From positions 409,738 to 473,737 of the forward strand of contig JAHPZE010000001.1 in the NCBI GenBank assembly GCA_019058365.1: 64,000 nt of DNA. Direction: 5' to 3'. Position numbers and translations under genes: made by a program. Of the stretch, positions 56,677 to 64,000 are shown one piece after another. Each line of letters opens with the position of its first letter. Position 1 is the first letter of the stretch. The notes below the pieces were generated by a model. That model worked only from the letters and a program-made list of their open reading frames with translations, had not been told where the DNA came from and made no database searches. The DNA comes from Promethearchaeota archaeon. Lineage in GTDB: Archaea; Asgardarchaeota; Lokiarchaeia; Sigyniarchaeales; SOKP01.

Positions 56677-57681
56677 CTATTTTTCAGGAATCAGAAGGAC
56701 GAAATTACTTCCTTTGGAATAATCTCCTTTAATCCTATCTTCCACCCAAATTTTACCATTATAAGAATCAACTACTTTTTTTATGAGAGATAAGCCTAAA
56801 CCCGTTCTAAATTTATTTTCCTCTTCTTCACGTGCAATAAAAATTTCTTCTTTTCTGTCATCTGAAATTCCAACTCCATTATCAATAAACTCAATTTTAA
56901 TATATTGGGTTTGATTGAGTTTAAATTTTGATGTTTTTATCTTGACTTCAATAGGGGCATTTTTATTATGTATTATTGCATTAACCAGGATATTTTCAAA
57001 TACATTATAAAGTAAATCATTTGAGTTTAACAATAAAGTTTGTTCTGGGATTTGAATTATAATATTTCTATGTTCATATAATTTTTTCACCTTTTCAACC
57101 GTTTTTTCAAGAATACTTTTAAGATCTACGGTGTGAATTGGAAAAGGTGATTTCCTTATTTCAGAGAGTTTGGTAACGTTTGAGATCAAATTTTCTCCTC
57201 TTATTACTTGTTCTTTAATTAATGTAAGAATCTCGGAAAGATTCTCTAATTTCTGCTGAGTATTATGAGATTGCTCAATAATGTTATTACCTAATAGGAT
57301 ATTTTGTAATATATTTCTAATATCGTGAGTAAATAAATCTTTATAAAATTCTGTGTACCTATATGCTTCTTCTATATCTTTTTGATTCTCTCGTAAATTT
57401 TTTTCATTATTTTTCTGAATAAATGTATATAAAAAAAAAAACCAAGCTAAAGGAGCAAACGTTGCTATGTAATCTTCAACATTCACTAAAATATCGCTAA
57501 TTCCAGACCACTCTAAGAAATTACTTAAATAATAGACGGAAATAATGAACATCATTGCTATAAGAGATAATCTAGTGATAATTGAAAATTGATTTTTCCA
57601 ACCAATTAAAATAATACTAAGTGATAAGAGAGTTAAAGTGAACACAAAGAAATCAATTATCCCTATTAAATTCATGAACAC
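56677..57681 (-). CDS. Membrane sensor histidine kinase
   Basis: 334 residues. Three membrane helices lie in residues 5-88. The phospho-acceptor His119 is in FTHDIRNIL. The N box is ENILVNAIIHN, G1 is FIDNGVGIS, and the F/G2 region is RTGLGLSLIKK, so the ATPase domain is complete. It should autophosphorylate and pass phosphate to a response regulator; none is encoded nearby. Its start overlaps the end of the upstream three-helix membrane gene by 29 bases, and that protein may be part of the sensor. Confidence 0.88.
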   Translation of the reverse strand: MFMNLIGIIDFFVFTLTLLSLSIILIGWKNQFSIITRLSLIAMMFIISVYYLSNFLEWSGISDILVNVEDYIATFAPLAWFFFLYTFIQKNNEKNLRENQKDIEEAYRYTEFYKDLFTHDIRNILQNILLGNNIIEQSHNTQQKLENLSEILTLIKEQVIRGENLISNVTKLSEIRKSPFPIHTVDLKSILEKTVEKVKKLYEHRNIIIQIPEQTLLLNSNDLLYNVFENILVNAIIHNKNAPIEVKIKTSKFKLNQTQYIKIEFIDNGVGISDDRKEEIFIAREEEENKFRTGLGLSLIKKVVDSYNGKIWVEDRIKGDYSKGSNFVLLIPEK

Positions 57682-57943
57682 CCCTCTTTTTAAAAAATAT
57701 CACCGTCCAAATAATCATCGTTATTGAACTGCAAATATAACACACATGTTCAATCAGATTAAATGTCTCCTCAAAAATTATTCCTTCAATAACCGTAAAA
57801 AACCAACCCATTGTAAATAAAGTAAAAGAAATTACAAATATCCTTAAACCAGGTAATGATTTCAATTTAACATAATTAATAATGATAAAGAATAATGCTC
57901 CTAGGCAAAGTATAAAAGTAATTAATTCGTTTTCCTGAATCAT
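57653..57943 (-). CDS. Small membrane protein linked to the histidine kinase
   Basis: 96 residues with three hydrophobic helices (about 7-25, 35-52, 64-84) and a basic tail (FFKKRGVHEFNRDN). Its last 29 bases overlap the histidine-kinase gene in another frame, so they are translationally coupled. It resembles the kinase's own N-terminal helical region and may complete the membrane sensor. No family name can be given. Confidence 0.6.
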   Translation of the reverse strand: MIQENELITFILCLGALFFIIINYVKLKSLPGLRIFVISFTLFTMGWFFTVIEGIIFEETFNLIEHVCYICSSITMIIWTVIFFKKRGVHEFNRDN

Positions 57944-58084
57944 TTTAGAATTTTACTGAATGTTGTACATTATTGATTGAAAAATAATTCCTTCCAACTA
58001 TGATATTAAAATAGAGATAGTATAAGAATATATATCTTCACAATGTTATGCATAATACTATAGAAAATGATTACTTTAGAGAGG

Positions 58085-58477
58085 TTATTTCTTAATAGAT
58101 CCGAAAATAATTTTTTCTTTATCAATTCTACAAGTTAAAAGGTTCCTTAATATCAAAATTTCAATTTCTCTTTTTAACACATCTTCACTAAGTTCTAGTT
58201 CATCTTTTTTTTTTAATGTTTGATTCAATTCTTGAAAACTGATGGAATCATTCTTACTTGAAAGATCTTTAATAGTTTTTAAGATAATTTGTTGATTATA
58301 GAGTGAACGAGAATTAGAATCTAATTGGTACAATCTGTGAGTGAGGTTATAGTTAAAATTAGCATTTTTCTCTAATTCTTTAAGTTTTTCGATTAAAATG
58401 ATTGCTTCCTTATATTTCTCTTTTTGCATTAATTCTTGAATATCATTCAATTGCTTTATAAATTGTTCAGTGTTCAT
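58085..58477 (-). CDS. Small helical hypothetical protein
   Basis: 130 residues, mostly helical and charged (FIKQLNDIQELMQKEKYKEA, IILIEKLKELEKNA). The second half (LKTIKDLSSKNDSISFQELN ... LKREIEILILRNLLTCRIDKEKIIFGSIKK) looks like a compact PCI/winged-helix-type end. Upstream of the sensor genes on the same strand, but 142 bases from the next. No family certain. Confidence 0.5.
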   Translation of the reverse strand: MNTEQFIKQLNDIQELMQKEKYKEAIILIEKLKELEKNANFNYNLTHRLYQLDSNSRSLYNQQIILKTIKDLSSKNDSISFQELNQTLKKKDELELSEDVLKREIEILILRNLLTCRIDKEKIIFGSIKK

Positions 58478-58675
58478 TTTTAATTAAAATTTAATGATTG
58501 TTGTATTCAAATTAATCTTACTCATTAAGCTTTTTACTTATAAGATTTAAATGTAAAAAGCATGATTAAAATAACTGTATTTTGTAAACATTAATAAAAT
58601 ATAAAAAGAACCCTTTAAAAGGTTGATTTTATTTTCTATATTAAAGAATAAAACAAATAATGTTAAGTGAATTTA

Positions 58676-58903
58676 ATGGATGTAGAAAAAGTAAAACAAG
58701 TTATTGCGAAAATAAGGCCTCAATTACAAATGGATGGTGGCGATATCGAACTCATTAGTGTAGAGGATGATGGAACAGTTAAAGTAAGATTAATAGGTCA
58801 CTGTGCTGGATGTATGCATGCTCAACAAACATTAACTTTTGGAGTGGAAAGAGCTCTCAAACAATTCATTCCAGAAGTCACACATGTAGTAAACGTTACC
58901 TAA
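58676..58903 (+). CDS. Nfu-type iron-sulfur cluster scaffold (NifU C-terminal domain)
   Basis: 75 residues from the ATG at 58676; a GTG at 58667 would add three. The text IRPQLQMDGGDIELISVEDD then GHCAGCMHAQQTLTFGVERAL is the NifU C-terminal domain with the CxxC pair that binds a cluster between two subunits. It builds or delivers [4Fe-4S] clusters to apoproteins, which suits an organism with the many FeS proteins seen here. Monocistronic. Confidence 0.92.
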   Translation: MDVEKVKQVIAKIRPQLQMDGGDIELISVEDDGTVKVRLIGHCAGCMHAQQTLTFGVERALKQFIPEVTHVVNVT

Positions 58904-59013
58904 AAATCTTTTTTCTATTTATTTTTTTTCGCACCTTCAATTTTATTTTTATATAGTAAATATTATTTTTGTTGTTTTCAATTTTTATTTTTTATAATTT
59001 GATTTTTCCCATC

Positions 59014-59307
59014 TTATTCAGAGCTATCTCGGTTTGTATTACTTGAATCTGATTTATTTCTGATTGATAAATAAATTATACACCCAATAAAGAACGGAAT
59101 TATCCATACTATTAATACCCATGTCGCAGCATTAATTTGTTTTCTTTTAGCATCCCTATATACCCATATTCCCAAAAATGTCAATATCGAATAAGGTATT
59201 ACTAAAAATATTAAGAGTAACAACGCTACCAAAAAATACAAATCACCTAAAAAAGAAAAAATCATAAATATCATTTTCTTTACCTCTCTAATAGTATGTG
59301 ATTTCAC
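59014..59307 (-). CDS. Small two-helix membrane protein
   Basis: 97 residues: helix 1 about 12-45 (FLGDLYFLVALLLLIFLVIP), a WVYRDAKRKQIN turn, and helix 2 about 60-80 (WVLIVWIIPFFIGCIIYLSI), then a polar tail. The RDAK loop and second helix resemble the PLDc_N/phospholipase-D-nuclease N-terminal membrane domain. The role is unknown. Confidence 0.55.
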   Translation of the reverse strand: MKSHTIREVKKMIFMIFSFLGDLYFLVALLLLIFLVIPYSILTFLGIWVYRDAKRKQINAATWVLIVWIIPFFIGCIIYLSIRNKSDSSNTNRDSSE

Positions 59308-59473
59308 ATTTTTATTATATCATTAAAATTGATTTAATTTATTATTAAATCTTATGATCTTTCATAACTGATTTTTAACTTGCTTAAGAAACGAAATGGC
59401 AATTTTACAAAAGTTAATTATCTGTCAATAATTACTTACTTTAACTTCTAATACATTAGTTTTTGAATACATT

Positions 59474-60736
59474 ATGAAAAGCACTGAAAATTATGAAAAG
59501 ATAGAATCTGAGAGCTCAGAGAATCAAGAGGAACAAAGGAGAAAGCGTGTAAAGAAACCAAAAAAAACACAAGGCCAAATTATTCAAGAAGCTCTAGGTT
59601 TGGGGCCTACAGATATCCAAGATGTTGAGAAGAAGCTCTTTATTGTTCGATTTTTAGATTATTTCTCTGAAGAAACTTTTGATTTCATCTTTAAGGATAA
59701 CACTTTAAACCAATATGTAAAACAAATAACAACACATATAAATGAGTTTAGTGAAGGAAGGGAAGAAGATAGAATTTTAAGACAAAGTTTCGAATCAAAA
59801 GGAATCTTAGATATTGTAAACAAGCTAAAACAAAAGGCAGAAGAGCTTGCTCTTAGTAAAGGCATGAATAGTTCAATGGATAAACGATTGCGGAAGTTAA
59901 CTTTGTTAATTACATTACCATTATTTGCAGCCATCTTGGTAATATCATTTATCCCGAATTTTCCTGTTTTCTTTCTCTTTCCGGTCTTATGTGTCTTTTG
60001 TATGTTACCTCAATTAATTAAAGGTAATGTTGTTAAGAAATGGTTTGCATTTAAAGAACAGAATAAAAATGAGATTTATTCTGAAAATCGAGAAGAAATA
60101 ATGATTTTAAAGAATTTTGCAGGGGAATTATTAGATAACATAAGATCAAGACTTATAGAATTAAGAGTACCTCTTCAGTTAATAAAATTTGTGCTCCATA
60201 GTAGAGATTATGATAATCTAAACCTAATTAATCAAAAAAATATAAGAGGAACGATGCAATATTTTTATACTTTTGAATACCCCCTAGATGTGGAACCATT
60301 TCCAATACCACAGCAGCTTCTAGAATATCAAGGACCTATAATCTCTGAAAAAAAGAAAGTTGAAAAAATGGAGAAAAATTTTATCGTACTTACAGATATA
60401 AAAGGCAGAGATGGAATTATCAATTATTTTGTACCAGCGCTCAAAGATAAATTCGCTGAAAAGATTAATGATATGTTAAATAACTCTGAATTTAGTAAAT
60501 CTCCAAAAAAATTCAAAGAAATTTTATCCCATTATTCAGAAAATATGGCAATTTATTGTATATGTGGAGAAATTGCTGAAATTAGTAATGTCCAAATATG
60601 CAATTGGAAAAATCAATTCAAATTTTACCTATTTGAAGGAAAGGAATGTAACTGTGGAGAATCAGTGTATGCACTCTCTCTAATGGACGAATCTGATGAA
60701 ATTCCTGAAGAACTCAAAGATATTTTCTTAAATTAG
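59474..60736 (+). CDS. Hypothetical protein with two central membrane helices and cysteine motifs
   Basis: 420 residues. The first 40 are very polar (ESSENQEEQRRKRVKKPKK). Two hydrophobic helices form a hairpin at about 143-180 (LTLLITLPLFAAILVIS, FPVFFLFPVLCVFCMLP). Near the C-terminus YCICGEI and ECNCGES provide a paired CxC/CxC site that could bind zinc. No family was recognised. It is an isolated gene between convergent neighbours, ending 4 bases from the convergent acyl-CoA synthetase-like gene. Confidence 0.6.
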   Translation: MKSTENYEKIESESSENQEEQRRKRVKKPKKTQGQIIQEALGLGPTDIQDVEKKLFIVRFLDYFSEETFDFIFKDNTLNQYVKQITTHINEFSEGREEDRILRQSFESKGILDIVNKLKQKAEELALSKGMNSSMDKRLRKLTLLITLPLFAAILVISFIPNFPVFFLFPVLCVFCMLPQLIKGNVVKKWFAFKEQNKNEIYSENREEIMILKNFAGELLDNIRSRLIELRVPLQLIKFVLHSRDYDNLNLINQKNIRGTMQYFYTFEYPLDVEPFPIPQQLLEYQGPIISEKKKVEKMEKNFIVLTDIKGRDGIINYFVPALKDKFAEKINDMLNNSEFSKSPKKFKEILSHYSENMAIYCICGEIAEISNVQICNWKNQFKFYLFEGKECNCGESVYALSLMDESDEIPEELKDIFLN

Positions 60737-60740
60737 ATTT

Positions 60741-62090
60741 TTATTTCTTTTTTATTTTTGAATACCACTCAAAAAGTAATTTATATCCCCGAACTGCTCG
60801 CTCAATTTCATTTTCAAAAGTTGGTATTTTTAATTCTGAAGCAGTTTTAAGAACTCTCTTAGCGCCATCATGTTCTGCTTGAATCAAAACAGTAATTAAT
60901 GGTTTATTTGGAAATGATTTTTTAATATTGGCAAAAATATTAAAATCAAATTCGATTTCAATGAAAAATTCTAAAGCTAAAATTAATCCATCAACAGCTT
61001 CATCTTTTAACAGAGCTTTTGAGGATGTATTGTAGATTTCACAGATTTTTGTACCTACAAACTTTTCTGGAGGCCAATAATCAACAGGATTTCCTAATTT
61101 ACATGTAGAACCTCCTACTTTATCAAGAATAATCTTTTTATGTTCTTGACTCACTTTTGCCAGTGCTAATCCTTGCTTTCTCATTTCTTTAACAATTAAA
61201 TAAATAGCTCCCGAGCTTGGTCCGATTATCCCTAAATTAACACCTTTAGGTTCTGGACACCATAAAAAGATTTTCGCAAAATCAAAAAGCTCAATATAAT
61301 TTAATACACTAATTCCACCAGCGTTAATTAACTCAGTTTCTTTTGATTCATCCTTTCCTACATAAAAAAATAGCACTGGTTTTATTGGTGCAATATCTTT
61401 TACTACTCTGATGATATCGTTTGTGATTTCTCTTAAAAAAATTGAAATTACTTTAGTCGTTTCATCTTCTTTAAAATACTCTAATACATCTGCATCATTA
61501 ATATCAAATCCATATCCTAAATGAATCACTTTTGAAATGGGTAACTCTTGAGATGGTGCCCACCAACCCATAGCACCAGCTAATCCTCCCGATTGGGCAA
61601 TAAAACTAACTCCTTCTTTAATTTTTCGATGTTTTCGCATAAGATACTGTCTTACGGGGATTATTGAGGTAGTAAAATTATGATTAAAATTAATAATCCC
61701 TATCATTGAAGGCCCCATATAGGATACACCATATTTTTTACTAATTTCGTTTAAATTTTGTATTAATATGGGATCTTCTGTTTCAATTCTCAACTCTGAT
61801 TCAATAGCAATATTTTTGACTCCAAATTTCGCTACTTTTTCGAATATTTGTTCAATTTGTTTCCCTAGAACGATTACTGCCAGCTCTGGAATTTCAGGTA
61901 ATTCATCTAAAGTATGATATGATTTTATTCCTAAAATCTCATCAGCGTTAGGGTTCAGTATATATAAATTCCCTCTATAAAAAATTTCTAAAAGATTCTT
62001 TAGAATGGTGTAACTAAAGGTATAGGCTTTTCTTGACACACCAACTATTAATATACTTTTCGGGTTAAAGAAAGGTTCGAGATCTTTCAA
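60741..62090 (-). CDS. ADP-forming acyl-CoA synthetase alpha-like protein
   Basis: 449 residues. The CoA-binding Rossmann domain begins FFNPKSILIVGVSRKAYTFS, and the second domain has SQSGGLAGAMGWWA and YGFDINDADVLEYFKED. A third flavodoxin-like domain follows (GIIGPSSGAIYLIVKEM). This is the order of the alpha subunit of ADP-forming acetyl-CoA synthetase. There is no ATP-grasp (beta) domain and no beta gene next door. The active-site His region is not obvious. It could be an inactive or regulatory paralogue; the exact role is open. Confidence 0.75.
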   Translation of the reverse strand: MKDLEPFFNPKSILIVGVSRKAYTFSYTILKNLLEIFYRGNLYILNPNADEILGIKSYHTLDELPEIPELAVIVLGKQIEQIFEKVAKFGVKNIAIESELRIETEDPILIQNLNEISKKYGVSYMGPSMIGIINFNHNFTTSIIPVRQYLMRKHRKIKEGVSFIAQSGGLAGAMGWWAPSQELPISKVIHLGYGFDINDADVLEYFKEDETTKVISIFLREITNDIIRVVKDIAPIKPVLFFYVGKDESKETELINAGGISVLNYIELFDFAKIFLWCPEPKGVNLGIIGPSSGAIYLIVKEMRKQGLALAKVSQEHKKIILDKVGGSTCKLGNPVDYWPPEKFVGTKICEIYNTSSKALLKDEAVDGLILALEFFIEIEFDFNIFANIKKSFPNKPLITVLIQAEHDGAKRVLKTASELKIPTFENEIERAVRGYKLLFEWYSKIKKK

Positions 62091-62222
62091 AATAAATATT
62101 CAGATGATTTTTATATTTATAGAATTTTGGAATATTAACACTTTATAATATTTTATAATTTAATTAGATTTATTTAAGTGTTTCACATAATCTATAAATA
62201 ATCACTTCAATAATTCTTTAAA

Positions 62223-63095
62223 ATGACAGTTGTTTTGGGTCTAATATTCGGAATTGTCAATACTTTAGTATTGCATCTTGCTAAGGCTATGGAACGTCAT
62301 GGTATTGAAATTTTTTCCAGAAAGAAGTCTTTTAAAGAAAAAGGGAAAAAACCTCTAATCTATATAATTGGATTTGCATTAAATAATACAGTAGTAATTT
62401 GGCAGATTATAGGCACAACTTTTGCTCCAGCAGCCGTATTTTCTAGTGTTTTTGGTTTAGGATTAATCTTATTAATGCTTTATTCTCATTATATATTACA
62501 TGAAGAGATTGATATACCTGAATTAATAGGAGCCATACTGATCATTATTGGAACAACAATGGTTGGATTTTTTTATATAATAGAGCCACAAACAACAAGA
62601 ACTATCAACTATGTGAATTTTTTTGTACTTATTTTAATAATGATTGTACTATTTTCAGTTCTTATTGGGTTTTCTTGGAAAACTAAAATTGCCGTAGCGT
62701 TTATTTTTGGTGCAGTAGCTGGAACTTTGGGTGGAACGGATAATGTGTTAAAAAGTATTGGATTGACTTCCAGTAATTTTATTGAAGTTTTTGCGGGAGT
62801 TTTTCAGTTAAAACTTGATAGTTTCATTTTTCTATTTAGCTTCCTTGCTGGTTTTTTCGGATTGATATTAACCCAAATAGGATTTGCTAAGGGTGCAGAT
62901 GCATCAAGACTGGTACCTATGTATAATTCATTGTATATAGTAGCACCGGTTCTTTTTGAATTATTAATTATAAATGGAGCGACATTATCGATTGAGATAA
63001 TATTTTCAATTATAATTATAATTATTGGAGTTTTTATGATGAATATTTTTAAGAAAACAGAAAATAACCCACAAAAAAAGATAATTCTGGAGTAG
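62223..63095 (+). CDS. EamA/DMT-like membrane transporter
   Basis: 290 residues with about nine hydrophobic helices. Conserved-looking pieces are LIYIIGFALNNTVVIWQIIG, SVFGLGLILLMLYSHYILHE then ELIGAILIIIGTTMVG, typical of the EamA/DMT (drug/metabolite) or NIPA-like superfamily of small-solute exporters. It has no signal peptide; the first helix starts at residue 2. A long basic cytoplasmic loop is at about 30-50. Substrate unknown. Confidence 0.75.
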   Translation: MTVVLGLIFGIVNTLVLHLAKAMERHGIEIFSRKKSFKEKGKKPLIYIIGFALNNTVVIWQIIGTTFAPAAVFSSVFGLGLILLMLYSHYILHEEIDIPELIGAILIIIGTTMVGFFYIIEPQTTRTINYVNFFVLILIMIVLFSVLIGFSWKTKIAVAFIFGAVAGTLGGTDNVLKSIGLTSSNFIEVFAGVFQLKLDSFIFLFSFLAGFFGLILTQIGFAKGADASRLVPMYNSLYIVAPVLFELLIINGATLSIEIIFSIIIIIIGVFMMNIFKKTENNPQKKIILE

Positions 63096-63114
63096 ATTCA
63101 AAAAGTTATATATC

Positions 63115-63747
63115 CTAAGCTTCAGCTAATTCTAATTCATAAATTGGTATTTCTTTTCTTCTTTTATCATCATATAATGGCAAGCCTGATTGTTTTAATA
63201 ATTCTGGAGTTTTATATTTCAGAATTACAATCTGACAAGAACTAGCTATTTTCATTGATGCCACTCTTAATCGATCTCTAATTAATGGAAGATTTCTTAT
63301 ATATGTTCCTACATCAACAACAATTTGTCCTGCTCTAACTCTCGCGCATACTCCAGTAGACCTTCCAAAAGAGTTTCTCATTCCGGATTGTACACGATCT
63401 GCTCCGGCAAATGCTAACATTCTATTCTCTCTGTATTTTTGAAATGGTTTTGGCCGTACTCGAAGTCGATAATTTTGTCGTCCGAGTTTTCTTTGAAGAA
63501 CACCATTGATAGTGATTCTAATCGCCTCCAGAGTATTTGAAGAGATTTGTATTTGAGAATTTACTTTCAAACCTACGACGAGTTCAAAATTTTCCCAAGG
63601 CATTTCTTTGTTTCCGCCCCAATACCTTACTATCTTGCTCTGTGCCCCACCACGTGCATATTCGCGTCTACGATTTGAAGATCTTTTATATTGAAAAGGT
63701 CTACGAGACCAGTGGGAATAGCAATGCCATGGACGCTTATGAGCGAT
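63115..63747 (-). CDS. Ribosomal protein L10e (uL16), apparent AUC start
   Basis: 210 residues if it starts at ATC 63747. The text HKRPWHCYSHWSRRPFQYKR, REYARGG, SKIVRYWGGN, then the core QISSNTLEAIRITINGVLQR, RMLAFAGADRVQSGMR, GRSTGVCARVRAGQIV is a full archaeal L10e. The upstream in-frame codons are GAC, TTT and TGA, so no ATG, GTG or TTG is available. The first ATG (63603) would remove 48 conserved residues. AGGTGAT at 63753-63759 is an ideal Shine-Dalgarno 5 bases before ATC. Start with Met from ATC would give MAHKRPWHCY, as expected. Non-standard start or a sequence error at this codon. Confidence 0.88.
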   Translation of the reverse strand: MAHKRPWHCYSHWSRRPFQYKRSSNRRREYARGGAQSKIVRYWGGNKEMPWENFELVVGLKVNSQIQISSNTLEAIRITINGVLQRKLGRQNYRLRVRPKPFQKYRENRMLAFAGADRVQSGMRNSFGRSTGVCARVRAGQIVVDVGTYIRNLPLIRDRLRVASMKIASSCQIVILKYKTPELLKQSGLPLYDDKRRKEIPIYELELAEA

Positions 63748-63752
63748 GTCAA

Positions 63753-63759
63753 ATCACCT
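63753..63759 (-). promoter_or_regulatory. Shine-Dalgarno site deciding the L10e start
   Basis: The minus strand reads AGGTGAT, complementary to the 3' end of archaeal 16S rRNA, five bases before the ATC codon at 63745-63747. Its own TGA closes the frame upstream, so translation must begin between here and the ATG at 63603. An out-of-frame TTG directly follows the site. Confidence 0.65.
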
Positions 63760-63789
63760 ATTTGATTAATCTATTTTATCATTTCTAAG

Positions 63790-64000
63790 AATTGATAAAT
63801 TTAATTAAATAATTTTTTTTAAATATAATATTTATAAATTAATGATTATTTAAAATTTATAATTTCTAATAAGTTTTATCATAAATAAAGCTCCCAAGAT
63901 TGGTATTGATTAATTTTTACTTTAAAAGAAATACTCAATAAAAATGAACAGTACCAAAGGAAGTAGATCTCTAAATCCTATTGAACATTGACTTTTTATA
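63790..64000. other. AT-rich end of the window
   Basis: No gene was recognised. Probably the L10e promoter region; TATTTATAAATTAATGATT near 63829-63847 contains TATA-like runs on both strands. Confidence 0.35.

Noticed and set aside
1..64000. tRNA, rRNA and CRISPR arrays
   Set aside because: No T-arm-like GTTCGAATC with matching acceptor stem, no rRNA-like GC-rich stretch and no regularly spaced direct repeats were seen. A covariance-model scan could still find a missed RNA.

Overview
The window is AT-rich archaeal DNA and almost certainly comes from an Asgard archaeon of the Lokiarchaeia type. The evidence is a set of eukaryote-like genes (a Rab-like GTPase, an MglA/Arf-like GTPase, a Rag-like GTPase with a roadblock/longin-like tail, a TPR protein with a longin-like tail, an arrestin-like beta-sandwich protein), archaeal ribosomal protein L10e, an Orc1/Cdc6-like ATPase, PIN-domain toxin modules, and several heterodisulfide-reductase (Hdr) genes, two of which need UGA read as selenocysteine.

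Layout. 1-6.5 kb (minus): double-length hdrA, a fused HdrC/HdrB (HdrD-like) gene, and a second double-length hdrA cut by the window edge. 6.5-17.4 kb: an accessory, decayed region with an Orc1/Cdc6-like gene, two VapBC-type modules, fragments of Imm63-like, isochorismatase-like and DUF433 genes, an exported protein interrupted by UGA, and three eroded copies of the 3' end of mvhD. 17.4-26.2 kb (minus): one operon, hdrA(Sec)-mvhD(Sec)-frhB-hdrCB-hdrA(long)-mvhD(Cys). 26.7-31.2 kb (minus): duplicated DUF998-like membrane proteins (one with an internal UAG), a PadR regulator and two SDR epimerases. 31.5-42 kb: HEAT-repeat and coiled-coil proteins, a metallo-hydrolase fragment, a CoiA-like nuclease, a ParA-like ATPase overlapping a PD-(D/E)XK-like nuclease, a HEPN-like protein, a surface protein and an LRR protein. 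42-49.8 kb (mostly plus): an FrhB homologue, the Rag-like GTPase, an alpha/beta hydrolase, a chimeric gene scar, DNA glycosylase Tag, a HAD phosphatase and the arrestin-like protein. 49.8-64 kb: two small GTPases, the TPR/longin protein, small membrane proteins, a winged-helix/TPR regulator, a histidine kinase, an Nfu scaffold, an acyl-CoA synthetase-like protein, an EamA-like transporter and L10e with no standard start codon.

The hdr/mvhD/frhB genes together look like a cytosolic flavin-based electron-bifurcating system (HdrA flavin and FeS relay, HdrCB thiol/disulfide site, MvhD as docking electron carrier, FrhB as F420- or ferredoxin-type oxidoreductase). No hydrogenase large or small subunit lies in the window. 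Duplication is a recurring theme: hdrA, hdrCB, mvhD, frhB, the SDR and the DUF998 genes all occur as pairs or more. Several noncoding stretches hold the scars of such duplications.

Main candidates for a second look: the adjacent selenoprotein genes with three and two UGA codons and a possible shared SECIS-like hairpin; the serial mvhD 3'-end fragments flanking accessory cargo; the tag/Rag chimera; the AUC start of L10e; and the ParA-like/nuclease/HEPN-like neighbourhood. All family assignments were made by eye from motifs, without database searches.
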